A DNA stretch of 64,000 nucleotides from JAJYSO01 sp964579505 (lineage in GTDB: Bacteria; Bacteroidota; Bacteroidia; Flavobacteriales; Flavobacteriaceae), in the NCBI GenBank assembly GCA_964579505.1, contig CAZOGC010000008.1:1-64000 (forward strand), given 5' to 3'. Positions 17,788 through 26,851 of the stretch are shown in pieces. Position 1 is the stretch's first letter. Each line of letters begins with the position of its first letter. The translations under genes and the position numbers were made by a program. The notes below the pieces were generated by a model. That model was not told the DNA's origin. It was given only the letters and a program-made list of their open reading frames with translations, and did not search any database.

Positions 17788-19380
17788 CTTTTTTACACGG
17801 GTAAGATCTAATAAATTTTGTGGATTGATGCCTAGCCCGGTTACATTCTTTTGCGTAAACCGAATTACTTCATCATAATAAAGCGGAATGACGGCTGCAT
17901 TTTCCATCACGATAGAATCCATTTTTTTATACAATTTTACGCGCTCAACATCTTGTGTTAACGTAAGTGATTTTTTATATAATTTATCATATTCAGCTGA
18001 TTTAAAGTGGGTGTAATTAGGACCATGTGGAGCAAAATTTTTACTATAAAATAGTGAAAGATAATTTTGAGCATCCGGATAATCAGCTATCCAACTGGCG
18101 CGAAAGAGTTGCAATTTTCCGGCAGCACGTTTTTGCCGTAGAGTTGATGGAGGCATTACATTAATTTCTATAGCTACCCCAATATTTTGCCATTGACGTT
18201 GCAAATATTCACAAAAATCAAGGTATTGAGCGCTAGTTGCCAATCTGATGTGTGGTTGTTTTCCTTGATGATTTTTTTGGTATTCTTGCACCAATTTACG
18301 CGCTTTATCAGGGTTGTAGGTGTAGCGTTTTTTGTGAGAAAAACCAGGCAACCCTTTGGGAATAAATCCGTTTTCGGCAGGAACCCCAATCCCGTTTCGC
18401 AGATAGGTAATCATACGTTGGCGATCAAATCCGCAGTTTAACGCTTGACGCAATTTTTTAGAGTGCACCTCTGGGCTATTGTCATCTAAATTAATACCGA
18501 TATATTCAGTGTTTAAATAAGGACCTCGTTTAACTTTTATCCGGTTTTTATAGGCGGGATTAAGTTCTCCGGTGGGTGTTAGTAATTCGTCTTTATAAGA
18601 GGCATCTAATCCGCTCATAAAATCGAGTTTTCCTAACGCAAACTGCATAAATTCACCTTGTTTTTTAGGGAGAAAAGTGATAGCTACGGCCTCTAAGTAG
18701 GGCAGAGAATGACCGGCACTGTCTTTTTCAAAATACAGGTTGTTTTTTCTAAAAACTAACTTTTCATTTTCTTCCCATCGCTTAAATCTAAAGGGACCGG
18801 TGCCAATGGGACTTGTGCGAAAACTCAGATTTTTCATCTCGCGAGGCAGCACAGAACAATAGGTCATAGACAATAATCCTAAAAAAGCAGGGAAAGGTTT
18901 TTTGAGTTCTATCTGAACGGTATGTGGGGCAAGTGCTTTAATGCTTTTTACATTGCGCATAACCCAGCTTCCGGGAGAAGCTAGCTGTGGGTCGCTGAGT
19001 CTTTTTAAGCTAAAAACCACATCTTGAGCAACCATTTTTCGGGTGGAGTCTTTGCCAAACACCGCGTTTTTATGAAAATAGACATCTTTGCGAAGCTGAA
19101 AAGTGTATGTTAATCCATCTGGTGATATTTGCCACGAAGAAGCTAAATCAGGCTGAATGTGTAAACTGTCGTTTAGCTGTACCAACCCGTTGTAGAGCTG
19201 GTTGTCTGGCCAAATATTGCGTTGAGCCTTGGCAAAAGCCGGATCTAAAGAAGTAATATTGGCATGTTCATTATACCGAAAGACTTCTTTCTCTTGCTGT
19301 TTGGTAAGTTGATCTTGGCATGCAAAAGCTAATAAAAGGCCTATGCAAGCAATAATTCTATAAGGTATTTTAAGCAGCAA
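17782..19380 (-). CDS. Extracellular solute-binding (family 5, peptide-type) lipoprotein
   Basis: 532 residues. Lipoprotein signal with lipobox LAFAC (Cys at about 21). The mature protein has the family 5 oligopeptide/nickel-binding pattern: SLDPAFAKAQ near the N-terminus, DLASSWQISPDGLTYTFQLR (about 80-99), YCSVLPREM, and the C-terminal region ending in PLYYDEVIRFTQKNV. Such proteins deliver peptides to ABC importers. No permease or ATPase gene is adjacent, so its partner is elsewhere or it works alone. A promoter box TATCTTTG (19433-19440, - strand) precedes it. Substrate is unknown. Confidence 0.88.
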   Translation of the reverse strand: MLLKIPYRIIACIGLLLAFACQDQLTKQQEKEVFRYNEHANITSLDPAFAKAQRNIWPDNQLYNGLVQLNDSLHIQPDLASSWQISPDGLTYTFQLRKDVYFHKNAVFGKDSTRKMVAQDVVFSLKRLSDPQLASPGSWVMRNVKSIKALAPHTVQIELKKPFPAFLGLLSMTYCSVLPREMKNLSFRTSPIGTGPFRFKRWEENEKLVFRKNNLYFEKDSAGHSLPYLEAVAITFLPKKQGEFMQFALGKLDFMSGLDASYKDELLTPTGELNPAYKNRIKVKRGPYLNTEYIGINLDDNSPEVHSKKLRQALNCGFDRQRMITYLRNGIGVPAENGFIPKGLPGFSHKKRYTYNPDKARKLVQEYQKNHQGKQPHIRLATSAQYLDFCEYLQRQWQNIGVAIEINVMPPSTLRQKRAAGKLQLFRASWIADYPDAQNYLSLFYSKNFAPHGPNYTHFKSAEYDKLYKKSLTLTQDVERVKLYKKMDSIVMENAAVIPLYYDEVIRFTQKNVTGLGINPQNLLDLTRVKKQ

Positions 19381-19432
19381 TTTGTTTGTTTTTTAGAAAG
19401 GTAGGTTAGAAAATATATTGTGACAAACTGCC

Positions 19433-19440
19433 CAAAGATA
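19433..19440 (-). promoter_or_regulatory. -7 promoter element of the solute-binding lipoprotein gene
   Basis: Reads TATCTTTG on the - strand, an exact TAnnTTTG match, about 53 bp upstream of the start. Confidence 0.55.
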
Positions 19441-19564
19441 CTTATTTTTTATACAGTTTTGTTATGTGTATGGGGACGCAATATATCTGTGATGAATCAC
19501 CATACAATGCAAAAAAATTAGTAGCTTTATAGAAAATTATAAAGTATTAAATTAATTTAGGATT

Positions 19565-20233
19565 ATGGAAGAACATGTTGTAAAGATTCTCTCTATAGAC
19601 TCGTTAACACACGATGTAAAGAGAATTCGTGTAGAAAAGCCGGCAGGCTATCACTTTACCCCCGGGCAAGCTACAGAAGTGGCAATAAATAAAGATAAAT
19701 GGAAAGAAGAGGCGCGCCCGTTTACTTTTACTAGTTTGAATGAAGAACCGTATCTAGAGTTCAATATTAAAATATATAGCGACCACGATGGCGTAACTAA
19801 CCGTATAGGTTCTTTAAAAGAAGGCGATGAATTAATTGTACATGATGTATGGGGAGCTATTCACTACAAAGGACCGGGTGTATTTATTGCCGGAGGGGCC
19901 GGAATAACACCGTTTATTGCTATTTTAAGGCAATTAGAAAAAGAAGGAAAAGCAGAAGGGAACCACTTGTTTTTTGCCAATAAGACAGAAAAAGATATTA
20001 TCAGAAAAGAGGATCTAGAACGTATTTTAGGGGCCGGTTTTGACAATATTCTCAGTGATGAAGAAAATCCTAAATATGCCCATGGGTTTATTGATAAAGC
20101 CTATTTACAGACGCATGTAAAAGATTTTTCTCAAAACTTTTATATCTGTGGCCCCGACCCAATGGTACAGGCTATGCAAAATATTCTGAAAGAATTAGGC
20201 GCTTCTGATTCAGTCATAACGGTTGAGGTATAA
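19565..20233 (+). CDS. Ferredoxin/flavodoxin reductase-like FAD-NAD(P) oxidoreductase
   Basis: 222 residues of the ferredoxin-NADP reductase fold. The FAD part (about 1-100) contains the ARPFTFTSL motif, equivalent to RxYS/T, and GVTNRIGSL. The NAD(P) part has GGAGITPFIAILRQL (about 106-120) and a C-terminal YICGPDPMVQAM motif. There is no attached [2Fe-2S] or globin domain, so it must pass electrons to a separate partner, which is not identified. The nearest neighbours (peptide-binding lipoprotein, NhaD) do not point to one. Confidence 0.87.
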   Translation: MEEHVVKILSIDSLTHDVKRIRVEKPAGYHFTPGQATEVAINKDKWKEEARPFTFTSLNEEPYLEFNIKIYSDHDGVTNRIGSLKEGDELIVHDVWGAIHYKGPGVFIAGGAGITPFIAILRQLEKEGKAEGNHLFFANKTEKDIIRKEDLERILGAGFDNILSDEENPKYAHGFIDKAYLQTHVKDFSQNFYICGPDPMVQAMQNILKELGASDSVITVEV

Positions 20234-20255
20234 CGTAGATTCTTTGTTGCGGTAT

Positions 20256-20306
20256 CAAAATAAGGGGAAAAGAAGTTTAATTCTTATCCCCTTTTGTATT
20301 TTTTAC
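20256..20306 (+). terminator. Terminator after the ferredoxin-reductase-like gene
   Basis: AAGGGGA (20262-20268) pairs with TCCCCTT (20287-20293), extended by flanking A/T pairs, then a T-rich run (gtattttttac). Confidence 0.65.
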
Positions 20307-20362
20307 TTTGATCCTAAAGGTTTTGAAATAGCCATAAAAAGGAGTTTAGGCTTCAGTTTAGT

Positions 20363-21736
20363 TTATACAGCCAAGAAAAAATGGTCTGTTAGAATATAAA
20401 CAATAGCTCCGGCAAAATATCCCATCAGTGCTAAAACAGACATCTTTTTCATATACCAAATAAAGTCTATTTTCTCTAGTCCCATAGCGGCTACTCCTGC
20501 GGCAGAACCAATAATAAGGCAGCTTCCTCCAGTACCGGCACAATAGGCTAAAAATTCCCAGAAAAAACTATTTGTAGGGAAATGGTACATCCCCATTCCG
20601 GCTGCTACAAGTGGTACATTATCAATAATTGAAGAGAGCAGCCCAATAATTAATACGATTATAGATTGATTGCCAATCCAAGCGTCGAGATGCTGGGCCA
20701 ATGAAGCTAACAGCCCGGCAGATTGGAGGGCGGCGACTGCCATTAAAATTCCGAGGAAGAAAAGGATACTTGGAGTGTCTACCCTCTTTAAAGCGTTTAC
20801 CACGTGTGTGGTGGTATGTTCTGTATTTTTGTGTTTTCGGCTAATTAGTTCAGCGGTAATCCAAACAATAGAAAGACTAAACATTACTCCCATAAACGGA
20901 GTAAGCCCGACCATGGTTTTAAGTACCGGCACGAGAATAAGTCCACCTATACCCATAAAAAGAATTAGCCTTTGGTGAAAAGGGTTAGTGGCTACAGCAA
21001 TTTTTCCGGAAGTTTCTAATGCCGGGCGTTGTACGCTACCTTTCATTTTAAAGAAGGAGAGGTAGGTTAGCGGAACGAGTATACAAATTAAAGAAGGCAA
21101 GAAAAGAACTTTCATAATATTAGTTGCGGTAATTTGCCCACCAATCCATAGCATGGTGGTGGTTACATCACCTATGGGGGTCCAAGCGCCACCGGCATTG
21201 GCTGCAATCACAATAATTCCGGCAAAAAATAGCCGGTCTTTTTTGTCGGCTATGAGCTTGCGTAAAAGTGAAACCATTACAATAGTGGTGGTAAGATTGT
21301 CTAAAGCAGAAGAGAGGAAGAAGGTTATTAACCCAATTAGCCATAACAGGTTTGATTTTTTTACGGCTTTAATTCGGTTGGTAATTACCGAAAAACCATC
21401 ATAGGTATCAATAATTTCTACGATTGTCATAGCACCTAAAAGAAAAAATAAAATATTACACACTTCGGCAAAATGATGTAATAGCTGATAGTGTGAGGCA
21501 TACTGCGTTAAAAAAGCAGAGGTGCTGCTTAAATGAATACCCTCTTCTTTTATAGTATCCATAAATGCAGCCGGAATATCGGTAATACTGATAAAATCTC
21601 CGGCAAATAAAATGTAGATGCCCCAACATAAAACACCGGTAACAAGCGCAGTAGCAGATTTGTTAACTTTTATAGGGTGCTCTATGGCTATAAAAATATA
21701 ACCAATAATAAAAACTGCTACTAATAATGTGATCAT
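20363..21736 (-). CDS. nhaD: Na+/H+ antiporter, NhaD type
   Basis: 457 residues, about 12-13 membrane helices, ion-transporter superfamily. Motifs typical of NhaD are seen: FFLSSALDNLTTTIVMVSLL (about 138-157), AGGAWTPIGDVTTTMLWI (about 185-202), SSIIDNVPLVAAGMGMY (about 370-386) and GTGGSCLIIGSAAGVAAMG near the C-terminus. It exports sodium in exchange for protons, which fits a marine or saline habitat. It lies 22 bp downstream of an MscS channel gene on the same strand, so the two are probably one transcript concerned with ion balance. Confidence 0.92.
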   Translation of the reverse strand: MITLLVAVFIIGYIFIAIEHPIKVNKSATALVTGVLCWGIYILFAGDFISITDIPAAFMDTIKEEGIHLSSTSAFLTQYASHYQLLHHFAEVCNILFFLLGAMTIVEIIDTYDGFSVITNRIKAVKKSNLLWLIGLITFFLSSALDNLTTTIVMVSLLRKLIADKKDRLFFAGIIVIAANAGGAWTPIGDVTTTMLWIGGQITATNIMKVLFLPSLICILVPLTYLSFFKMKGSVQRPALETSGKIAVATNPFHQRLILFMGIGGLILVPVLKTMVGLTPFMGVMFSLSIVWITAELISRKHKNTEHTTTHVVNALKRVDTPSILFFLGILMAVAALQSAGLLASLAQHLDAWIGNQSIIVLIIGLLSSIIDNVPLVAAGMGMYHFPTNSFFWEFLAYCAGTGGSCLIIGSAAGVAAMGLEKIDFIWYMKKMSVLALMGYFAGAIVYILTDHFFLAV

Positions 21737-21758
21737 AAGTGTGTAATGAGTGTAAGGG

Positions 21759-22850
21759 TTACTGTTGATTTATCTGTATTGTGCGAGTGGGGTAAGCCAG
21801 TTCAGCTTTATTGTTTTCAATAATTTCGAGTAGCTTAAGATTAACTTCCTCTACTACTTCTAAATAAACAGCCCAGTCATCTATGGTAACATAGTATTGT
21901 AATCTTATATCTAACGAAACATCACTTATTTGATGAAAGTTTACATACATATTGTCTTCGGTGCTGGTGCGGTTGTTTTGTTTGAGAAATGCTTTGGTTT
22001 CTTCAATAATTTTTGTGATTTGAGAAAAAGTAGTTTTTCTAGATAATTGAATAGTGCGATCGGCTCGTCGCATATCGCGTAGCGAGTAATTTTCTATACC
22101 ATGACCTATCACCACCCGATTTGGAAGTGTAAGATAGGTGCGATTTATGGTGCGAAAACGCGTGCTGCGCAAGCCTACCTTATCTACAGTACAATACGTG
22201 TTATTTATGTAGATAAAATCACCCACCAAAAAAGGCTTGTCTAAAAAGATAATAAAAGAACCCAAAAGATTTTCAAGGGTTTCTTTAGCCGCTAAGGCAA
22301 TAGCTACTCCGCCAATACCAAGCCCGGCTACGAAAGTGGCTACGTTGATGTGAAATAGCTGACTAATAATAACCAATCCGGCAATAATTGCTACTATTAT
22401 TTTGGTGAAATCTACCCCAAAAGGAATGACTTGCAGGATAGAAGTTTTTCCTCTTTTTTCATATTTTTTCGAAAAAATGAGCCCGATACACTCTATTATT
22501 TTTAAAAAGACCCATGTCAGTGAAATTCCAAAGATTAGACGATATATAAACCAAAGTGCTTTTTGTACGTCAAAATTTTCAGCATGAACCCAATAGCTCC
22601 AGTCTTTTGGAAAATGTAGCGGTTGAACAGCTATATAAATAGCCACAATTAAAATGAAGAACTGAAGAGATTTTGAAAGGATTTCCTTAAGTTCTTTGGC
22701 AGAAACTTCATATAACTGTTTTTTAAAGAGACGGGTAATTATTGCAATGAAAGTATTGGCAATGAGTTTTTTAAAAATGAAAGCACCAATAATCCACGCG
22801 CCAAACCAACTATATACGCTCCAAGTGTTACCGAGAAAAAGACTGTCCAT
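21759..22850 (-). CDS. MscS family mechanosensitive ion channel
   Basis: 363 residues. Four or so N-terminal membrane helices are followed by the pore helix and beta domain signature (about 175-215): FVAGLGIGGVAIALAAKET, LENLLGSFIIFLDKPF and VGDFI. The C-terminal cytoplasmic part carries the RTINRTYLTLPN region. It releases ions when the membrane is stretched. It is first in a probable operon with nhaD. A -7 element (22899-22906, - strand) precedes it. Confidence 0.9.
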   Translation of the reverse strand: MDSLFLGNTWSVYSWFGAWIIGAFIFKKLIANTFIAIITRLFKKQLYEVSAKELKEILSKSLQFFILIVAIYIAVQPLHFPKDWSYWVHAENFDVQKALWFIYRLIFGISLTWVFLKIIECIGLIFSKKYEKRGKTSILQVIPFGVDFTKIIVAIIAGLVIISQLFHINVATFVAGLGIGGVAIALAAKETLENLLGSFIIFLDKPFLVGDFIYINNTYCTVDKVGLRSTRFRTINRTYLTLPNRVVIGHGIENYSLRDMRRADRTIQLSRKTTFSQITKIIEETKAFLKQNNRTSTEDNMYVNFHQISDVSLDIRLQYYVTIDDWAVYLEVVEEVNLKLLEIIENNKAELAYPTRTIQINQQ

Positions 22851-22898
22851 AAGAGTGCTATTTTTTGTGGGTAATACTCATTTTTTAGAAAGTTGCCA

Positions 22899-22906
22899 CA
22901 AAAGTA
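22899..22906 (-). promoter_or_regulatory. -7 promoter element of the mscS-nhaD operon
   Basis: Reads TACTTTTG on the - strand, exact TAnnTTTG match, about 49 bp upstream of the MscS start. Confidence 0.55.
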
Positions 22907-22992
22907 AGCATTTTGCTAAAGCCTTCCCAAAATTGATAGCAGAATGATATAACTAAAAATGCAGCAGTGAGAATAAGAGAAACCACTCCTTT

Positions 22993-23023
22993 TTTGAACC
23001 TATAAATATAACTTGTATCTTTG
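22993..23023 (+). promoter_or_regulatory. Promoter of mtaB (-33 and -7 elements)
   Basis: TTTG (22993-22996), 19 bp spacer, then TATCTTTG (23016-23023). This is one of the best matches in the window to the Bacteroidota promoter consensus. Confidence 0.7.
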
Positions 23024-23116
23024 CAAAATTAAAAAAATAAGGCTTAGTTTCATTGAAAGTGAATAATTTAGAGATTTTTGAAGAAAGAAACTGAAAGCCC
23101 TGTAACTGATTTTTGT

Positions 23117-24637
23117 ATGCCGGGAGAAAGTAATGTCAATAAAGTAGCATTTTATACCCTAGGGTGTAAACTCAATTTTTCTGAAACTTCAACTATTGCT
23201 CGTTCTTTTGAAAAAGAGGGGTTTACGCGAGTAGATTTTGATAAGAAGGCAGATATTTATGTGATTAATACCTGTAGTGTAACCGATAATGCCGACCGTA
23301 AATTTAAGAGAATTGTTCATAAGGCACGTCGCGCCAATAAAAATGCATTTGTAGTAGGCATAGGTTGTTATGCGCAATTACAACCGGAGGAATTGGCAGC
23401 TGTAGATGGTGTAGACTTGGTATTGGGTGCTACCGAAAAATTTAAAGTAACCAGCTATTTAAACGATTTGCTGGCACAGCCAAAACTAGAAGAGGGGCAA
23501 GGCATTGTTCATTCATGCGAGATAGAAGATGCCAATTTTTATGTAGGTTCCTATTCACTAAATGATAGAACGCGTTCATTTTTAAAAGTGCAAGATGGTT
23601 GTGATTATAAATGCACCTATTGTACAATTCCACTGGCAAGAGGAATTTCACGTTCAGATACCTTAGAAAACGTGCTGAATAATGCCGCAGAAATAGCCCA
23701 AAGCGGGGTTAAAGAAATTGTGTTGACAGGCGTTAATATCGGCGATTACGGAAAAGGTGAATTTGGCAATAAAAAACACGAACACACTTTTTTAGAATTG
23801 GTGCAGGCTTTAGATGAGGTAGAGGGTATTGAACGCATTCGTATTTCTTCTATAGAGCCCAACTTGCTCAAAGATGAAACCATAGATTTTGTGGCAGGCA
23901 GCCGTACTTTTGTGCCGCATTTTCACATTCCGTTGCAGAGTGGCTGTAATGATATTCTAAAATTGATGCGCAGACGCTATATGCGTGAGTTGTATGTAGA
24001 ACGTGTAGAACGTATCAAAAAAGAAATGCCCAATGCTTGTATTGGGGTAGATGTAATGGTAGGATTTCCGGGTGAGACCGATGAGCGCTTTCTAGATACG
24101 TACACGTTTTTAAATGAATTAAACATTTCTTACTTACACGTGTTTACCTATTCGGAAAGACCCAACACGTTAGCGGCTGAAATGGAGGGGGTAATACCAA
24201 TGAAAGTGCGTAAAAAACGCAGTAAAATGTTGCGCGGTCTTTCCGCAAAAAAACGCAGAATTTTTTATGAGAGTCAATTAGGAAACACGTTGACAGCTCT
24301 CTTTGAACATGAAAATAAAAATGGTTATATAGAAGGATATACCCAAAATTATGTGCGGGTAAAAATGCCATGGGATGAGCGTTACGTCAATACCCTACAA
24401 GAAATTAAACTCGCCCAAATTGATGAAGACGGAGTGGTATTGTTTGAATTTGCTGATGGGCGACCTCTTCCTGAACTTGCTACTGAATATACCGCTGGAT
24501 TAGAAGAAAAAGTAGAAGAACCGCTTTTAACAAAACTTAAAAACGGAAAAGCAATCCATCGTAGGGCGTCAGAAGAAAAAGATTTTCAACGAACTACAAC
24601 CGGGGATAACAAATTTGTGAGTGTGCTAAAACGATAA
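23117..24637 (+). CDS. mtaB: tRNA t6A37 methylthiotransferase MtaB, with C-terminal extension
   Basis: 506 residues from the ATG at 23117; a TTG start at 23078 would add 13 residues. I prefer ATG because KVAFYTLGCKLNFSET then falls at the usual distance from the N-terminus. Domains: UPF0004 [4Fe-4S] domain with Cys in YTLGCKLN, NTCSVT and GCYAQ; radical SAM core with the triad CDYKCTYC (about 160); C-terminal TRAM domain ending near VVLFEF. It adds a methylthio group to t6A37 of tRNA. About 60 residues past TRAM, rich in Glu/Lys, exceed the usual length. Confidence 0.93.
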   Translation: MPGESNVNKVAFYTLGCKLNFSETSTIARSFEKEGFTRVDFDKKADIYVINTCSVTDNADRKFKRIVHKARRANKNAFVVGIGCYAQLQPEELAAVDGVDLVLGATEKFKVTSYLNDLLAQPKLEEGQGIVHSCEIEDANFYVGSYSLNDRTRSFLKVQDGCDYKCTYCTIPLARGISRSDTLENVLNNAAEIAQSGVKEIVLTGVNIGDYGKGEFGNKKHEHTFLELVQALDEVEGIERIRISSIEPNLLKDETIDFVAGSRTFVPHFHIPLQSGCNDILKLMRRRYMRELYVERVERIKKEMPNACIGVDVMVGFPGETDERFLDTYTFLNELNISYLHVFTYSERPNTLAAEMEGVIPMKVRKKRSKMLRGLSAKKRRIFYESQLGNTLTALFEHENKNGYIEGYTQNYVRVKMPWDERYVNTLQEIKLAQIDEDGVVLFEFADGRPLPELATEYTAGLEEKVEEPLLTKLKNGKAIHRRASEEKDFQRTTTGDNKFVSVLKR

Positions 24638-25981
24638 TCAGCTAGATTTCTTTTGAAGGGCCAGGTAAGGAGGTAGACTTTTAAAATGATTAATCTCTAT
24701 GTGTTGCGCCCGCAGTTCGTGCATTAGGTTGTACAAACCAAACAAGGTGCGATTTACATAAATAAAATGAATAGACCCACGGCTAGTGTTCATACCATCT
24801 CGCTCGCTTAGTTTGGCATACCGTTGCCCCATTTCGGCAATTTGTTGAAAAAATACATCATCAGAAAAATCAAACTCATCTTCATGAAAAGGCCGGGTAA
24901 GCAACTCCAACATTTCGTGAAAGAGCTGAGTAAAGAATTTTTTTTCATCAGCTGTATCGCGTTCACTTAAAAACTCGAGTTCATAGAGTTTTTGCTCGAA
25001 AAAGGCCATGTCTTGTAATGTCCGTGGAGCAATGAGTTCAAAATAAGGTTCATAAAATGTTTGTGGTAAAATCTTGATGCACCCAAAATCAATAACTAAC
25101 AATTCGTGTTGTGCCGAAACCAAAAAATTACCCGGGTGCGGATCAGCGTGCAATTTTTTAAGAACGTGTAGTTGAGTCATATAAAAATCCCATAAGATTT
25201 GCCCTAACCGGTTATGGGTTTCTTGGCTGTGCTCTTCTCGGGTAAACTCTGAAAGGTGTTGCCCACTCATCCAATCCATGGTAATGATGCGCTCACACGA
25301 ATACTCCGGATAGTATTTGGGAAATTTTAGGTGAGGCAGGGTGCTGCACACTTTTGCAAATTCTCGGCTGCGTTGTAGTTCTAGGGTGTAGTCGGTTTCT
25401 TCTAGAAGCTTGTGTTCTACCTCTTTAAAATATTTTTCAGACCCTTGTTTTTGAATGTTAAACATGCGCATGGCTACCGGTTTTACCATTTTTAAATCGT
25501 TAGAAATGCTTTCACGTACGCCCGGATACTGAATTTTTACAGCAAAGGTCTTTTCGTCTTTCTGTGCCTGATGTACTTGCCCAATACTGGCAGCATTTTT
25601 GGCTTCAGTAGAAAAAGAATCAAAAATATCTTCCGGATTTTTACCAAAATATTTTCGAAAAGTTTTGCGTACTAAGGCGCCTGATAATGGGGGAACTGAA
25701 AATTGAGATAATGAGAATTTTTCGACAAAGGCACGCGGCATCAAATCTTTTTCCATGCTGAGCATTTGTGCTACTTTTAGGGCAGAGCCTTTTAACTCAG
25801 AAAGACTGTTATAAATGTCTTCGGCATTGTCTTCATTGAGTTGGTCTTTGGCGACCCTCTCGTCTTTAATCAATTTTGTGCTGTAATATTTTAGATAATT
25901 TCCTCCTAACTTAACACCCGTTTTTAAAAGTTTTTCGGTTCGTCTAAATTTTCCGGTTGGAATGTGGTTTAGGGTTTTCAT
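24638..25981 (-). CDS. ABC1/AarF (UbiB-like) atypical kinase family protein
   Basis: 447 residues with ABC1-family motifs: the KxGQ-like LKGSALKVAQMLSME (about 63-78), ATP-binding AVKIQYPGV (about 146-154), the catalytic ADPHPGNFLV (about 280) and the metal-binding VIDFGCIK (about 297). Family members act in quinone biosynthesis or membrane lipid homeostasis. It sits 35 bp downstream of a TetR-type regulator on the same strand, a pairing I know from other flavobacteria. Its stop lies immediately against the convergent mtaB stop. Confidence 0.9.
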   Translation of the reverse strand: MKTLNHIPTGKFRRTEKLLKTGVKLGGNYLKYYSTKLIKDERVAKDQLNEDNAEDIYNSLSELKGSALKVAQMLSMEKDLMPRAFVEKFSLSQFSVPPLSGALVRKTFRKYFGKNPEDIFDSFSTEAKNAASIGQVHQAQKDEKTFAVKIQYPGVRESISNDLKMVKPVAMRMFNIQKQGSEKYFKEVEHKLLEETDYTLELQRSREFAKVCSTLPHLKFPKYYPEYSCERIITMDWMSGQHLSEFTREEHSQETHNRLGQILWDFYMTQLHVLKKLHADPHPGNFLVSAQHELLVIDFGCIKILPQTFYEPYFELIAPRTLQDMAFFEQKLYELEFLSERDTADEKKFFTQLFHEMLELLTRPFHEDEFDFSDDVFFQQIAEMGQRYAKLSERDGMNTSRGSIHFIYVNRTLFGLYNLMHELRAQHIEINHFKSLPPYLALQKKSS

Positions 25982-26016
25982 AAGCGGTATTTCGACCTAT
26001 TTGTAAAACGAATGCG

Positions 26017-26700
26017 TTATTGAAATTTTTCTTGCCAAAGAAACTTTCCTAAATCAATAAATTTATCGAGTATAGGGTTTTCAACTAATTCAAAACCGGT
26101 GTCGATAGTTTTTTCAATATATAAATCGGTTTTTTCAAAATCGGTTGAAGTATCTTCTTTCCAAAATTTTAGAATAGAAACTAAATGAAGCCACAATAGG
26201 TGTTCTTTAGACTGGTGTTTTATGTTTTGGAGCGATTTGGGTAGTTTTTCGGATATTTTCCAATCTTTTAAATTGAGTGTTTGCACATAAGAGCGATGTG
26301 CACGGTGCAACTTTTTTAGCTTCTTACCGCGCTCTATGAGGTCAGTACCTAATAAAACCAGAACAAGCGATCTGTTTAAGGTCAGGTTTTCAATAAAGGT
26401 GAAGTACAGGTTGAGTAACTTTTCTTTATCTGACAAGTTTTTATAGCCTTTGGTCTTTTTTATAACGGCAACAGATTCAGTAAAAAAATAAGCCATATAC
26501 TCGGCTTCTAAAGCATTAAAGCTAGCAAAAAAGCGATAAAAATCAGCTTCTGAAAATCCGTGTTGTTCTGTAAAAAGAAAAATATTTGCCGGTCTTTTCC
26601 CTTCGTGTAGTAAAAAATTACTGTAGCATTCCATCAGTTTTTCTTTGGTTACTTCTGGTGCTACTTTTTTCTTTTTAGACGTGTTTTTTGCTGTTGCCAT
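26017..26700 (-). CDS. TetR/AcrR family transcriptional regulator
   Basis: 227 residues. After a Lys-rich N-terminal tail, residues about 18-65 fit the TetR helix-turn-helix region: YSNFLLHEGKRPANIFLFTE, then GFSEADFYRFF, which occupies the recognition-helix position where FYRYFxxK is usual. The rest is an all-helical ligand/dimer domain. It heads a likely two-gene unit with the ABC1 kinase gene. The DNA-binding helix is divergent, so it may have a modified function. Confidence 0.75.
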   Translation of the reverse strand: MATAKNTSKKKKVAPEVTKEKLMECYSNFLLHEGKRPANIFLFTEQHGFSEADFYRFFASFNALEAEYMAYFFTESVAVIKKTKGYKNLSDKEKLLNLYFTFIENLTLNRSLVLVLLGTDLIERGKKLKKLHRAHRSYVQTLNLKDWKISEKLPKSLQNIKHQSKEHLLWLHLVSILKFWKEDTSTDFEKTDLYIEKTIDTGFELVENPILDKFIDLGKFLWQEKFQ

Positions 26701-26851
26701 AGCCGTACAATTTAAAAGGATATAGAAAAGTAAGCATTTTAAGGTGATTGGCTTGCTTTATAGGTAATAATTTCTTGTTAAAAGAGGAGGTAAAAAAGCC
26801 GATCGCAATGGTCGACTTTTTATATTGATAATAACCTCAAAATAAGATTGC

